Source of the DNA: Holtermannia corniformis
Taxonomy: Eukaryota > Basidiomycota > Tremellomycetes > Holtermanniales
NCBI GenBank assembly: GCA_001599935.1
Contig: BCIJ01000020.1
Location: forward strand, 3,940-67,939
DNA length: 64,000 nucleotides
Direction of reading: 5' to 3'
Positions 43,257 through 54,596 of the stretch are shown here, piece after piece. The notes under the pieces are model-generated. The model had not been told where the DNA came from, did not search any database, and worked only from the letters and a program-made list of their open reading frames with translations. Within the stretch, counting starts at the first letter, position 1. Each line of letters opens with the position of its first letter. The position numbers were made by a program, and so were the translations under genes.

Positions 43257-46200
43257 ATGAGGTTGACCAAGCCGAAATGGGTCGAGCACGCCGGTAAGTC
43301 GCACTGGTCGCAAAGCAGCTGTCATCTCTCTTTACTGCTGCCGCCGTAACGCATCGTGGTCGAGACTTCAGATAACCTCGGTGTCGGACAGCGCTGACCG
43401 TGAACAGACGACAAAGGCAAAAAGCTCCCAATCTTCAGTGTGCATGTCCACCCTGACAATTCTCGACTGGCAACCGGTGGACTCGGTACGTCTCGACCGT
43501 CACTGCAGATACGACTAGCTGCATGCGCTGACTATCCCACAGATTCAAAGATCAAGATCTGGTCCACGTTGCCGATCCTATCTGCCGAAGCTGACGAGGA
43601 TGATGCAAACTACAAACTGCTGTGCACCATGACGACGCATAACGGTAACCGACCATTGCGCTGATATCCAGTTGAAGAAGGCTGACGATGCTTTCAGGCT
43701 CCGTGTTGACAGTGCAATGGGCTCATCATGGTCGCTACCTTGCGAGCGGGAGCGACGACCACATGGTCTTCATCTGGGATCTGGATCCGTCAGTCAACTC
43801 TCTGCTCCAAGCGGTTCGACAAGTGCTGACACCTGGTAGCTCTGGCGCAGGCAAAGTCTGGGGAACAGACGAAGTCAATGTCGAAAACTGGAAAGCGATG
43901 CGGCGGCTAGTCGGACACGAGTCGGGTGTGTGCCCAAAGTCGTATACACCACACTGTCGCTGATGTACTCGCCACGCAGATGTTGTCGACCTTGCTTGGT
44001 CGCGAGATGATTCCAAGCTCGCTTCAGTCGGTTTGGACAGTCGGGTTTGGATCTGGGATGGGTATTCGTTCGGTCGGTTTTGCTGCCAAGCTCTACCGGA
44101 TATTGTGCTGACACACCCCAGAGCGCATCATCAGGATCGATGGACATCAAGGGTTTGTCAAGGGCGTGACGTGGGACCCGGTCGGCCAATTCCTCGCGAC
44201 GCAGGTGAGCGGTGACTGCATCTGACTGCAGCCAGCTGAGCCCGCAGTCGGACGACAAAACGGTCAAGATCTGGAGTACCGAAGACTGGAGCTTGGTCAA
44301 GAGTCTCGGGAAACCGTTTGAAAGAAGTCCGGGATCGACCTTCTTTCGACGGCTGAGGTCAGTCTGCCTGTTGCACTCCACTCCCCTGCACTAACGGTCA
44401 ACAGCTGGTCGCCTGATGGCGCCTTCATTGCTGCCTCAAATGCCATGAACGGCCCCGTGTTCGTCGCAGCCGTGATTGATCGTGATACTTGGAGTTGCGA
44501 CGTCAACTTTGTCGGCCACGAGAACACGATTGAAGTGGCAGTGAGTACACGGACTCGACGCTGATTCCGTACTGAGGGGTGTAGGCTTTCAACCCGCGAC
44601 TGTTCTCCACTCCTGGCGAGCCAGTCACCCGAGTGGGATCAGCCTGCATGCTGGCTCTAGGTGTGGACGATCAGAGTATCTCAATCTGGAAGAATACAAA
44701 GGAGACACCGCTAGTCGTGTTCAAGGACATTTTCGAGCGGCAGGTGCTCGATCTCTGCTGGTGAGCCGGATAGATGTCCTTGGAGCAGGGCCCCTTGCTC
44801 ACTGTTCTTAGGTCCAACGACGGCCACTCGCTGTACGGCTGCTCGTCGGACGGCACCATCTGCGCCATCGACTTTGACCTCGCCGAGTTCCCCGATCTCG
44901 CCGGACCCGAAGCCCTCGACATTGTGCTCAACAGCTTTGAATACCAGCCCAAGAACCGACCCGCTGCTCGTGCACCCTCGTTGGCGCCTACAGCGTCCAT
45001 ATCGTCCATCCCGCTATTACGCAACGACAGGCTGGCGGCCGCACCCTCAACTGAAGTCGTCAATGTCTTGCAGGCGCGCAAGACGGCGAATGGCGAGCGT
45101 AGGCGGCAACAGCGCGTCGTGCTTGGTGCGGCGACTTCGACGCCGACGCAACGACACGTCAAGAGAGCGCCGTTGACGTCGTTGTCGGGTGGTGGACCTG
45201 CTGCAACAGCATTCGCGGCGGCGATCGACGCGCCTCTTCAAGAGATTGAAAGCCCGCGCGCGAGCAATAAACGCAAAGCGAGCTTCGAGGCATCTGCACC
45301 GCCAAAGTCGGTGCCAAGGGGTCGGACTATGGGTAACGACAGGGCGAAGGAAACGGGGCCTGTCAAAGAGATCCGGGCGGCCAGGGTGCAGCCGCCCATT
45401 GCGGGGCCATCGAGCTCTGGCGGTGCGATTCTACCGATCCCGGTGGTGCAGTCGCATGTCAGAGTCAAGCTTGAGCAGACGGATGACAGTGATTGGGTCG
45501 AAGGGAAGAATTCGGATGATGGCGGTGAGCTCGCTGCTGGCACGTGGTGGAGTGCATCACTGACGATGCGACAAGGTCACGCTGAGATCAACTATCGCAG
45601 TGGCGGGACCGTGCAGTGGCTCGACTACCTGCCCGGCGCGATCCTCGACGTTGCAGTCACTGACAACTTTGTGGCTGTCTCGGGCGAGGATGCGAGCTTG
45701 AATGTTTACTCACCGACTGGACGACGGTGCGTTTACGCAGTGTCGGTTTGCGGGTAGCTGACGATCCAGGCTGTTGCCCACGATCAAGCTCGATGCCCCA
45801 GTGTCGTATCTGCACGCTAGCAAATGGTCCTTGCTCGCGTTGACGGCCGCTGGTCAATTGAGCGTATGGTCAGTGCTCAACACGGACTTCTGTGCGTTTG
45901 CTGATAGGATATGACGATAGGAACGTCCAACGCCGTACGGCCGCCTTTGCACCTGTTTCCATCTCGCCTCTGCTGTCCAACGTAGCATCAGCCTCGTCCT
46001 CGCACACCACCGCAGTCGAATCGATTCAGGTCCGGCCCAACGGCGTGCCCGTCGTGCAGCTCTCTACGCCCTCGGCGTACGCATACGACGCCAGCCTGAG
46101 CTCCTGGGTTCAACTTTGCGATGTCTGGTGGGCCGACGGTAGCCCATTGACCTCGCGCGGACGATCGGCCGTCGCAAGTACCCGTGGACCAGTCGCCGCG

Positions 46201-46694
46201 ATCGAACACGGCGTCAGCGATGGGCGCGCGGACGACGGCAAGCCACGGCCAGAATGGTGGGACACGGCCTTGTCGCTCGGTCATCTTGACCTGCGCATGT
46301 CCGCCGCCGTCTTGCTCGACTCACCAGCAGAGTACAAGCAGTACTTGCTGGCGTATGCAAAGAAGCTGGCCGATGAGGGCTTTAGGGCCAAGGCCGAGGA
46401 GTTGATCAAGGAGCTGCTGGGTCCAGTGTACTAGTGCGTATCGCTGTATCGACGCCCTGCTTTGACGCTGACAAGTACAGTCAACCATCACGACCGGATC
46501 GCTCGTGGACGCCAACGGTTCTGGGATTGCAGAAACGCGACTTGCTGCGCGAGGTACTGGGCGTGCTCGGTCAGTACTGCACATACTTGCGACATTGTAG
46601 CTGACACCGTGCAGTGCGAAGTCGGACGCTTGTGGCGCTGGGACAGACGTATCAGGAGTTGCTGAAGAAGGCGATGGCCGATGACGGCTATTGA
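43257..46694 (+). CDS. HIR1: Histone chaperone Hir1/HIRA
   Basis: Multi-exon gene from ATG 43257 (MRLTKPKWVEHADDKGKKLP). Seven or so WD40 repeats follow, e.g. [88 protein letters not shown]. A low-complexity linker with a B-domain-like stretch leads to the C-terminal HIRA domain (QLCDVWWADGSPL, YLLAYAKKLADEGFRAKAEEL), and the end GLQKRDLLREVLGVL..TYQELLKKA fits Hira tails. Hir1 deposits H3-H4 independently of replication and represses histone genes. The last exons were reached by splicing at 46436 and 46570. Confidence 0.93.
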
Positions 46695-46944
46695 TGTTTA
46701 TAACGATGCATAGCATGCTGAATGTAATATTGGCAGTGGGTTTGGAAGGCAGGGCGCTAGGCACTCGCAGCCGTGAACGCATGATCGCAAACCCATCGAA
46801 AGCAACCAGCTAGCTCGACGTCGCGAGTGACAACGCTTTCAGCACGACTGATCCAAGCAGCGACTTCCGTTGCTCGTGGACGCGATGCCCCGTAGACTAC
46901 CGTAGAAACATGCCACCCATCCAACGGTGACTCGAGCAAAAAGC
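46695..46944. other. Short intergenic stretch
   Basis: Between the HIR1 stop and the 3' end of the U2 gene. Nothing recognisable; the minus-strand T-run near 46940 may lie in the U2 3' flank. Confidence 0.4.
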
Positions 46945-47144
46945 AAAAAGGAGAGGTACCCTGACATCAGGAGCCGGTAGTGCAAGGGCAACGACATCTT
47001 GACCCGCCGTGATGCAAGCACCAGAGGACGAATCGGGCGAGGAAAAATCTTGATGACTTGCGTGCCCCAATGGGGCACGTAACTGGGTCATCCAGTTACA
47101 GAACAGATACTACACATGATCTTAGCCAAGAGGCCCAGAGTGAT
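46945..47144 (-). ncRNA. U2 spliceosomal snRNA
   Basis: The minus strand from 47144 reads ATCACTCTGGGCCTCTTGGC and then TAAGATCATGTGTAGTATCT, the near-invariant 5' region of U2. GTAGTA (47108-47113) is the part that pairs with intron branch points. A stem-loop IIa-like hairpin follows (GTAACTGG..CCAGTTAC), then a strong hairpin (GTGCCCCATTGGGGCAC), then an Sm-like site GATTTTTCC about 96-104 bases from the 5' end, as in other U2 RNAs. The 3' stem-loops include a CCTGATGTCAGG hairpin; the exact 3' end is an estimate. It agrees with the heavy intron load and CTGAC/CTAAC branch points of the neighbouring genes. Confidence 0.92.
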
Positions 47145-47290
47145 ACCAGACAGGTAAAAATGGGGTTATGTACCGCAAGATTCGGATGATATGGTCATAA
47201 ATACGATCCGCGGTATGGCCGTGTTTGCGGGTTGCTAGCCGTTTGCTGGACTCGGTGCTGTCTGCGACTTGGGCGCTATAGTTCACCACA

Positions 47291-47898
47291 ATGTCATCGT
47301 TGCTGGAGGAGGCGCACGCCGTCCCAGGCGTACCAGTACAGCAGGGGTCAATACCACCGATCCCCTCATTCCAGTACGCTCGCATCCTCGCTGGAATCCC
47401 AACCGAACTCCTCGTCCAGACGTTTGATGATCGGATACTGGTTGTGCTCACGCAGCTGGGCAAAGTCGGCAGTATGGTCAGTTGCAAGCTGATGTGATAC
47501 CGTCGCCAACGCTGACCGTCGTACAGACTCAAGCGAGTATCTCCGCTAGCACCCAGCTCGAACCCCCGCTCCAGCCGCTCCAGGACGTGACGGACGCCTC
47601 ACCGGTCCAGAACCTGCGCTACCTTCCTCCTGCACACCCGTCGACACAGCTAACACCGCTGCTCGGGTCTTCTCTCCCTCTACATGATCTCTACATCTCA
47701 CAGATTGCAACCATCATCTGGTGGAGTCTGCAATCTACCGGCGGGCAGCGGCGACCCGTCGTAGTCGGTCTGGCACTCAAGAAGCCGGCGCCGGGTCACA
47801 ACGACGACGATGACGACGGAATGAGCGACGACGAACGACAGCGGTTCGCAGAGGTCATGGACATGGTTGGGCGCTGGCCGGGCTTGACGCACGCATAG
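47291..47898 (+). CDS. PSMG3: Proteasome assembly chaperone 3
   Basis: Two exons from ATG 47291. The core GIPTELLVQTFDDRILVVLTQLGKVGSM matches the PAC3 pattern GVPT..V.T.F...I.VVVTQFGK.GTL, and LPLHDLYISQIATIIWWSL..RPVVVGLALKK matches its second half. PAC3 pairs with PAC4 to assemble 20S proteasome alpha rings in the cytosol. A Pro/Gln linker and an acidic HNDDDDDGMSDDE insert near the C terminus are lineage-specific. The ATG is 147 bases from the divergent U2 5' end, and the stop is 12 bases from the methyltransferase stop. Confidence 0.82.
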
Positions 47899-47910
47899 AT
47901 GAGAGTCATG

Positions 47911-49009
47911 TCATATCGTTGCGAGACTTCGATATAGCCTGCACTTTACCTTTTCACGCACGAGAACAATCTCACTTTCCGTCTCGTTTTCGTCGTCTGC
48001 CGTACCGTGGCGGCCACCGCTGCCCGCGCTAGCGTACAGCCCTCCCTCTCCAACAGCACTCCACGTCGAGTAGTCCCATCGCGTCCAACCCCATGTCTCT
48101 TTGATCTGTACACAGGTTCAGTAGCGCACCAAATGTCGTCATGTCGCGTACCTCGGGTTTCTTGTGCGGCGCAAGGATCACGAGCCATTTTGCGCGCTCG
48201 CTAAGAGCGTACAAGAGCGCAAACAGCTCCGACGTCGATGGCACGAGGTGTAGCGCAAAGGAGCAGATTACGATTTCGTACTGCTCAGGTGAGGACGGCA
48301 GTGAGCCGTTGGCGATCTCTTGGAACGAGAGCGGCAGGCAGATTCCGTTCGTGCGGGTCTGGTACGCTGGCGCTGTATACTAGTATGCAGCTGCGTCAAT
48401 CTACCTGTTGGGGTGTAGGGGACACGTACAGGATCGGTAGCGGTAATGCGAAAGCCTTTGAACGAGGACGGGAGGTTGGCGGCTGGGCTGATGGCTTGAC
48501 CTGTTGTCGGGCGACCAGCGCCACCAGCAGTCTGGAGAGAGCGCCGAACAGGTATCACTGGCGCCCTGTTTGGCGGGAGAAATGGCGGTCGGGCCGACAC
48601 CGTCGCCAGCGCCGCTAGCGGATGACCAGCAGTGCGGTCCGGTACCGCCGCAGCTGACCGTGTTCCATGCACCTCTGCGCCGTCATGCAGCGCCCGACCA
48701 GTACGGTACCAGTCTTGCAAGCAGATTGTTGCTTCCCCACTATAGTGCATCAGCCACCTCGCCTCGTCCAAGCTCACTCACCTGCCCGCAGCCATGTCGA
48801 GTACCTCCAGCTGCTCGCAATCACGCCCCTCGGCAGCCCACCATCGATTCATCAGTTCAAACACGACTTTCTTGATCCCTGGGAAATGTGGGTTGCGGTA
48901 CGAGGCGGCAACCTTTTGGTAGTACTGCCCGAGTGTCAGCTAGTGACGGTCAGTCGCAGTGGGCGTGATTGACTTTGTCGACGCCGTGCTCGGCATAATT
49001 GGAGCTCAT
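47911..49009 (-). CDS. SAM-dependent methyltransferase, substrate unknown
   Basis: Exons from ATG 49009 (MSSNYAEHGVDK) spliced to YYQKVAASYRNPHFPGIKKV. The SAM-binding motif I follows, as VLDMAAG joined over an intron to SGEATICLQDW. Next come RITATDP (acidic strand-2 end) and PSTSELFALLYALSERAKWLVILAPHKKPE, a late Rossmann strand. The last exon ends EIVLVREKVK. The YYQ.VA..YRNPH..GI plus LDLAAGSGEAT pattern recurs in fungal Rossmann methyltransferases whose target I cannot name. A segment around 48550-48650 may be intron rather than coding. Confidence 0.72.
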
Positions 49010-50375
49010 GTTCAGTGAGAGGTTGCCGATACCGATACTAGAGCTCGAAGACGACATGATTGCTTGCCTCGCCGTGATCAGAGTAGGGAGCGTTCGAACA
49101 GACTTTCGGGCGTGGGATTCCCACGGTAGACCAGGGTCCGATCATACCGCCCACAACGAAGTCCATGTTGCTTTGCTTTGCGACGAGGACGGTTACATCG
49201 GGAGCTGCCAATCCAGCAACAGAACTACCCGGCGATGGAGCGTTTACCGAGTACGATTCCCGAACAACGGCGAGCATGCGCTATTACACAGCCTGCGACG
49301 CTGGCGTTCAGAATCGGCATGGCCACACTGCTGCAAGGTCGCATGTCACGAAGATCGTTTCACCAGAACTCTTATCATGACCTTTGCTCCGACTGGTATG
49401 GTGCTCTTCACCAGCTGACAGCCAGGGATGGCAAGAAGACGACGATCTAACCCCCTGCCGGGAACCGTAACGCCGACAACGCCGACAATCTGTAACCCCG
49501 TTCGCGATCAAGACGCAAACAAGTCGGTTTACGCGACGGCAGTGACAACGACGACCAGCACTCAACACTACTGATCACCCGCTGCTAACGTACGTTGACG
49601 CACTCACACAGCATCGCCACACGAGCCACGCGGGCTGTGTTGGGGTAGTTTGCTGAGTGAGCGCTGACATGACACAATAGACCGCGCACCACCGCGTCAA
49701 CAAATCGATCATCCATCGGTACCGACTTGCATCCAGAGCGTCAACAAGGACAGAGATAGGACGAGAGAGAAGGCTCTGGTCATCTGAGCGTATCGCATCA
49801 CAGGTGAGTGCCGAGATCAGCACGGATCAGGTTTCGAAAGCGGATGGTGGGGTGTCCGAGTCAGCTCGTGTCGCGCGGCCGTGGTCTCGCAGCTATTGCC
49901 AGATGCCATATCAGCAGCTGGGCACGAGCTACTCGGCGCATCAGTCGATGTCGGCGTACACTACGGCGTTCCAAAGCTGGCGGCAGCAATGCTCTGTAGA
50001 CATCCGGACTCATGACGGTACCCAGCTCCTGCAGGTACACCATGAGCTTGTACACGATCACCGTTGACTGCTCCTGTCTTTCGGGCCTTGGCATATGCTC
50101 GCTTCATACCATCGGTCGCGGTCGGATCGGTCGTGGAGAGCCCGTCAGCCGCATGACGGCACCCGACCTATCGCTCATATCGCCCGGCACACCCTCCTAC
50201 CTCTCCGTATCCCGTGTCTGTGAACTCCCACACCCTCACTTATATTCCCTTGATGGCCGAGCCCCACTTGCGTCGCCGCCATGACCATCCCCCGCCCACC
50301 CCGATTCTTGCCTAATCCGTCTATTTTGCGTCCGGCACGCGCTAACGCCTGCCGCGTCGCGTCACAGCCACTGAA
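49010..50375. other. 1.4-kb region without a firm gene
   Basis: Only short ORFs. The most protein-like is on the minus strand, 49038-49277, from a true ATG (79 residues, with SSVAGLAAPDVTVLVAKQSN). A second, 49861-50094 minus, contains STVIVYKLMVYLQELG. Neither matches a family I know, and neither joins the methyltransferase frame. The last few hundred bases should hold the PWWP gene promoter. Confidence 0.4.
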
Positions 50376-51989
50376 ATGTCAGCACCACCCGCATCACCCC
50401 CAAAGGATAAGGAGCCCGAGCTCGAGGCCGAGGCCGCTCCCGCCGCTGCTGTCGAGGAGGAAAAGGTCGAGACACCAGCGGCTGCGGAGACCGAGGCCGA
50501 GCCCACCAAGCCCGAGTCATCAAAGTCTGCCAAGCCAAAATCAGCACGGCCATCGACTTCCAAAGCGCCCAAGAGCAAGACGGGCTCGGCCAAGGAGACG
50601 TCTGGCGCTTCGTTCTCAGCGAACGATGTCGTGTTGGCAAAGTTGAGGGGGTACCCCAAGTGGCGTGAGTGTTGCTGGTGCATTCGTGGATGATTCGTGC
50701 TGACGTGCGAAATGCTAGCTGCCAAGGTGTGATGCTCGAACAAGTGGGATAGGGGGTGGTGCTGATTGCCTGTCAGATTGTGGCTGATGAGGACATTCCG
50801 ACTGCGGTGCAAAAGGAGCGGTCTGGAACCAACAAGGGGATTGTCTGCGTCCGCTTCTTCCCCGCTGGCGACTAGTGCGTATCTCGGGCTGCTCACTCAT
50901 CACTCCACTAAGTCTTTCAGTGCTTGGTTGTCCACACGCGATGTCTCGCACCTCAAGCCGCACGAGATCTCTGCCTTCATCAACGAACCGCACAAGAAGA
51001 AGGGTGACCTCATGACGGCCTACAAGATTGCTGAAGACCCATCAGAGTGGGAGGCTGAGAAGGAGCGCGAGCAAGCCGAGGCAGACGAGGCCGCGGCTGA
51101 GGAGGAGGAGGGCGAGGACCAACTCGAGGACGGGGACGAGGTCGAGACGGGCAGCAAGCGTAAGCGTGCGGAACCCAAAAAGGACGCGAAGAAGAAGAAG
51201 GCCAAAACGGAGCCGGCCAGCAAGAAGGCGGTGGGTTGCCATGGTGTCTTGACTGCATCCGGGGCTGATCGAGCCGCTAGGCCGAGGGCAAGAAGGCGAC
51301 AAAGGCTGACAAGGCCAAGCCGACGGCCAAGGACTCGAAGAAGCCAGTGTCGGCAGCCGAGCCAGAAGGTGACGGTGCGTGATGCTTGCGTTGTTTTCAT
51401 CATCGATGGCTGACAGTCGCCAACAGATGCGCTCGCCAATGACCCAGAGGCCGTAAAGGTCAAGGAATGGCGACACAAGCTCCAGCGCGCGTTCCTGTCT
51501 ACAAAGGGTGTACCATCCGAAAACGTGTGTGTGCTGTGTTGATCAGATCGCAAACGACTGACGCCGACGCAGGAGATCGGCCAGTACGCGGAACTGTTCA
51601 CAACGATTGAAGAGTACGATACCAAGATGACGGTCCCGTACCTTCAGCACTCGAAGATTGGCAAGGGTGAGTCGAGCCCACGTTCAGATGTGTGCACGAC
51701 TGAAGGTCTGTAGTCATGAAGAAGATTGCGGCGATCAAGGACCTGCCCAACGAAGCGGAGCACAAGATCACTACACGAGCTGCGGCGCTGATGGAGACTG
51801 TGAGTGTCGCGTCTAGTGATTGGAGACGCTAACGGCCTACAGTGGGGCAAGATCCTTGAATCCCCAGCAACCAACGGCGACGCCAAGCCTGCGTCCAAAA
51901 AGGCCGACGATGTCGAGATGGCCGAACCAGTCCCAGCCCAGGAGAACGGAGACGCTCCTGCTGCAGCGGAGGAAGAGGCCACGGCCTGA
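50376..51989 (+). CDS. PWWP-domain chromatin protein with LEDGF/TND-like helical domain
   Basis: Seven or more exons from ATG 50376. An Ala/Glu/Lys-rich N terminus leads to the PWWP domain: [20 protein letters not shown], then [18 protein letters not shown]. The signature is spliced, with W-P across an intron, and reads PKWP. After a long acidic/basic linker with polyK ([12 protein letters not shown]), the C-terminal domain [20 protein letters not shown]...[21 protein letters not shown] resembles the LEDGF/HDGF integrase-binding or TFIIS N-terminal fold. Such proteins read H3K36 methylation on nucleosomes. Fungal counterparts include Pdp3-like subunits; orthology is not established. Confidence 0.85.
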
Positions 51990-52136
51990 GTGGATGAAAA
52001 CCGAAGTCTTGGATATTTTCGGGTGTTCGGGTGTGGGATGCAACCAAAGATGCAATGTACCGCTCGCGCTGGCGCTGTGGGGAACCCAAAATACATGACA
52101 TGCGTGGAGGAGTGTGTACGATACAGCGGGATGATG

Positions 52137-52803
52137 CTAGGCGACGGGCGTTGGTGGCGGCGCTTGCTCTGGCACTGTGGTGTGTGAGTGGTGTGTTGCC
52201 GGGGGAAGGGTACGGACATGGTACAGGTGGTACGGGTTGAGCAAACATCCGACCCATCAACACGCCAACGCCTACGCTCATCAGTCTCTCCCAAGATCCA
52301 AGGCTGGAGCACGCACCCTCAAAGACGCCCAGCAAGATGCCCGTCCCGACAGCCGAACCAAACATTGATTTCGGGCCCGACCGGATGGCCAAGCTGCCAC
52401 CGGTCAAGAAACCGGCAATGATGGCGTTCCACGGGTCCTCCTTTTGTCGATAGCCTTTGACGGCACAGTCGTAGGTGGAGAACATGCCACCCCAGACACC
52501 AAAGTTGCCGCCGAGGACGGGTGCTCGCGCTTTGATGGCGGCCAGAGAGCCGACTAGGCGTTCGCCCTGTGATCATGAGCCTGTGTGGGAGCATGGGATG
52601 GTTGCGGTCGGACTGACCCTTGGGCTATTTCTCGCGCCTTTGATACCGTGCCAGATCCCACCGCCGATTGCACCCATTGAGAATGCACCGCCTGCATCGT
52701 TGATGATGACCCATGGGCTGATGGGTCAGCTCGAGTCGAGTGGATGATCCGGATGATTGAACGGCACGCACCAAGGGTCTCGTGAGTGATCACCGTGCGA
52801 CAT
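52137..52803 (-). CDS. TIM17: Mitochondrial import inner membrane translocase Tim17
   Basis: ATG 52803 starts [10 protein letters not shown], spliced to [20 protein letters not shown], the most conserved part of Tim17. [43 protein letters not shown] and [17 protein letters not shown] follow, then a spliced [15 protein letters not shown]. Four membrane helices form the core of the TIM23 presequence translocase. The C-terminal stop at 52137 needs a last intron with donor GTCCGT, giving [14 protein letters not shown]; without it the frame runs open to 51829, under the PWWP gene. The spliced end is closer to usual Tim17 length. Confidence 0.9.
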
Positions 52804-53126
52804 GGTAGATTCTCCTGATCGCTCTCGTTACAGCCTTCTGGTTTACACCCTCGTGTTCCCTGTACTCGACCAGGACCCAGGGCAGACTAGAGCTGTGCGA
52901 GCTTGAAGCGCAGAGAGGATAGTGTATGGCCGAAATCGGGCGGCAAGACGAGTGGAAGCGTAGGGGGTTTGCGGAAATCATCGTAACGCCGAGTAACGCC
53001 GACCACGAGGTTGGTAGGGGGTTTAGAAAGTTGGCTGTTTGTGCTTGCTAGCGAGAGCACTGGACCGAGACGCCCTGCAAACGATCAGCAACCGGCACAG
53101 AGGCAGGCTACGGACTGATAGGTACA

Positions 53127-53816
53127 ATGGCGGAGAACAACATCATCTTTGAGGACCGGTTCGTGGTTGATGTGAGTGCACCGAGGACCGGCGAGATGCA
53201 GTCGCTGATGCCGTTGTAGGACGTTGACAAGGACGGCCGCAAGTTTGATAGAGGTGAGGAGCTATACTACCAAGTCCATCGGCTCATCCCCCACCAGTCT
53301 CACGGATAACCGGGTCCTCGGAGCGAATGCACCTCACGCTCGACATTGCAAACGAGCTGTACCCTCTCAAACCACAAGACTCCATCTTCCTCACGCTCGC
53401 CCGCTCGCTCGTCGAGAACGCAGAGGACGACGCAGACGTCGAGATGGATGAGGACGGGGAAAAGGTGCACAAGATCAAGCGCGAGATGTGGCGCGGTGGC
53501 GATCAGGGGTTGGCAGAGCAGTTTGACTACGTGTTGTATGGCAAGGTCAGTCGCTCGGTCGCAACTCTTACCGGCTGGCTGCGTGTTCTGCGGGATGGCT
53601 GACGTTTTCAAACAGGTGTACAAATTTGACGATTCGATCAAGGGCGAGAACCAAACGTGTGTTGAGCTCCCTTCCGTCGACAATCACGGCGCTGACCTAG
53701 ACCGCAGAACAGCATACCTCTCCTTCGGTGGCCTTCTGATGGCTCTCCGTGGCTCTTACCGTCACCTCGCAGAGTTCATCGTCGGCGAGAACATCTACCT
53801 GCTCATCCGGAAATGA
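53127..53816 (+). CDS. RPB8: RNA polymerase subunit Rpb8 (ABC14.5)
   Basis: Five or six exons from ATG 53127. MAENNIIFEDRFVVD, DVDKDGRKFDRVSRI, ERMHLTLDIANELYPL and LAEQFDYVLYGK are classical Rpb8 blocks, and the end (AYLSFGGLLMALRGSYRHLAEFI, YLLIRK) is typical. It is shared by RNA polymerases I, II and III in the nucleus and has an OB-like fold. The acidic loop (ENAEDDADVEMDEDGE) is within family range. Confidence 0.95.
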
Positions 53817-54596
53817 GTGCCGGCGTGGGCGTGGGTCGAGGGGCTAGAGTGCATGGTTGTCGGTCTGTTTGCATATGTATATTCTCATCGGCACGCTATG
53901 GTGCACGGCGCAGGCGGCAGTAATGGACTATGTATGCAGACGAAAGGAGCGTAGCAGGCGCCTTCTTCCACATGGTTTGTTAGGGTCTGATGAGACTCGC
54001 GAACGCATATTCATAACGCCCGTCAGCTCAATCGATATTGTCTGCAACACAGGCATCTTTCTTGAGATTGACCGCCGCCCTCGCAAGTCTAGTCCGACCT
54101 GAACTCGCAGCCAGTCTGCGTGCTCTGCAATTGAGACAGTGCCGCATAAGAGCAACAGCAGCAGCCTGTGTCGCTGGTCTGTCTGGCGTCTTACACTGAT
54201 ACAGCCGGCCTTCACAGTGAAGCCAAGTGCAATACACAGGCGCGCTATCGCTGTGGCTACCATCGTCTCATGGCCGATCTGTTGCCGTCGCCATCACGCG
54301 CTCTATGATCCCAAAGTCCCGCCGAGCGCTGCGCCGAGATTAATGAGCCGGATTGTCAGCACGGCCGAGCGTTACGGCACTGCGAGGTGGAGGGGACGAG
54401 GTACGCTTGGACCTCCACCTGGTCACTGGGCACGCAAGCGCACTGGAGATGGCGCTAGATAACTAGACAAACTGTCACATCGCGCGTTACTTTCTCCACT
54501 TGTACATCCACCGTCCTACTCGCTTGCAAGTACAATGATGGACGTAGCCAAGCTCACGACGCGCAGCTTGACAAACTCGATTCACTAACTAGCAAC
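53817..54596. other. Intergenic region, no gene seen
   Basis: No ORF with recognisable content and no tRNA fold found. Contains the 3' flank of RPB8 and the promoter of the aldo-keto reductase gene. Confidence 0.5.

Noticed and set aside
53857..54470. Short ORFs on both strands after RPB8
   Set aside because: No recognisable motif, no codon pattern, and mutually overlapping; treated as intergenic.
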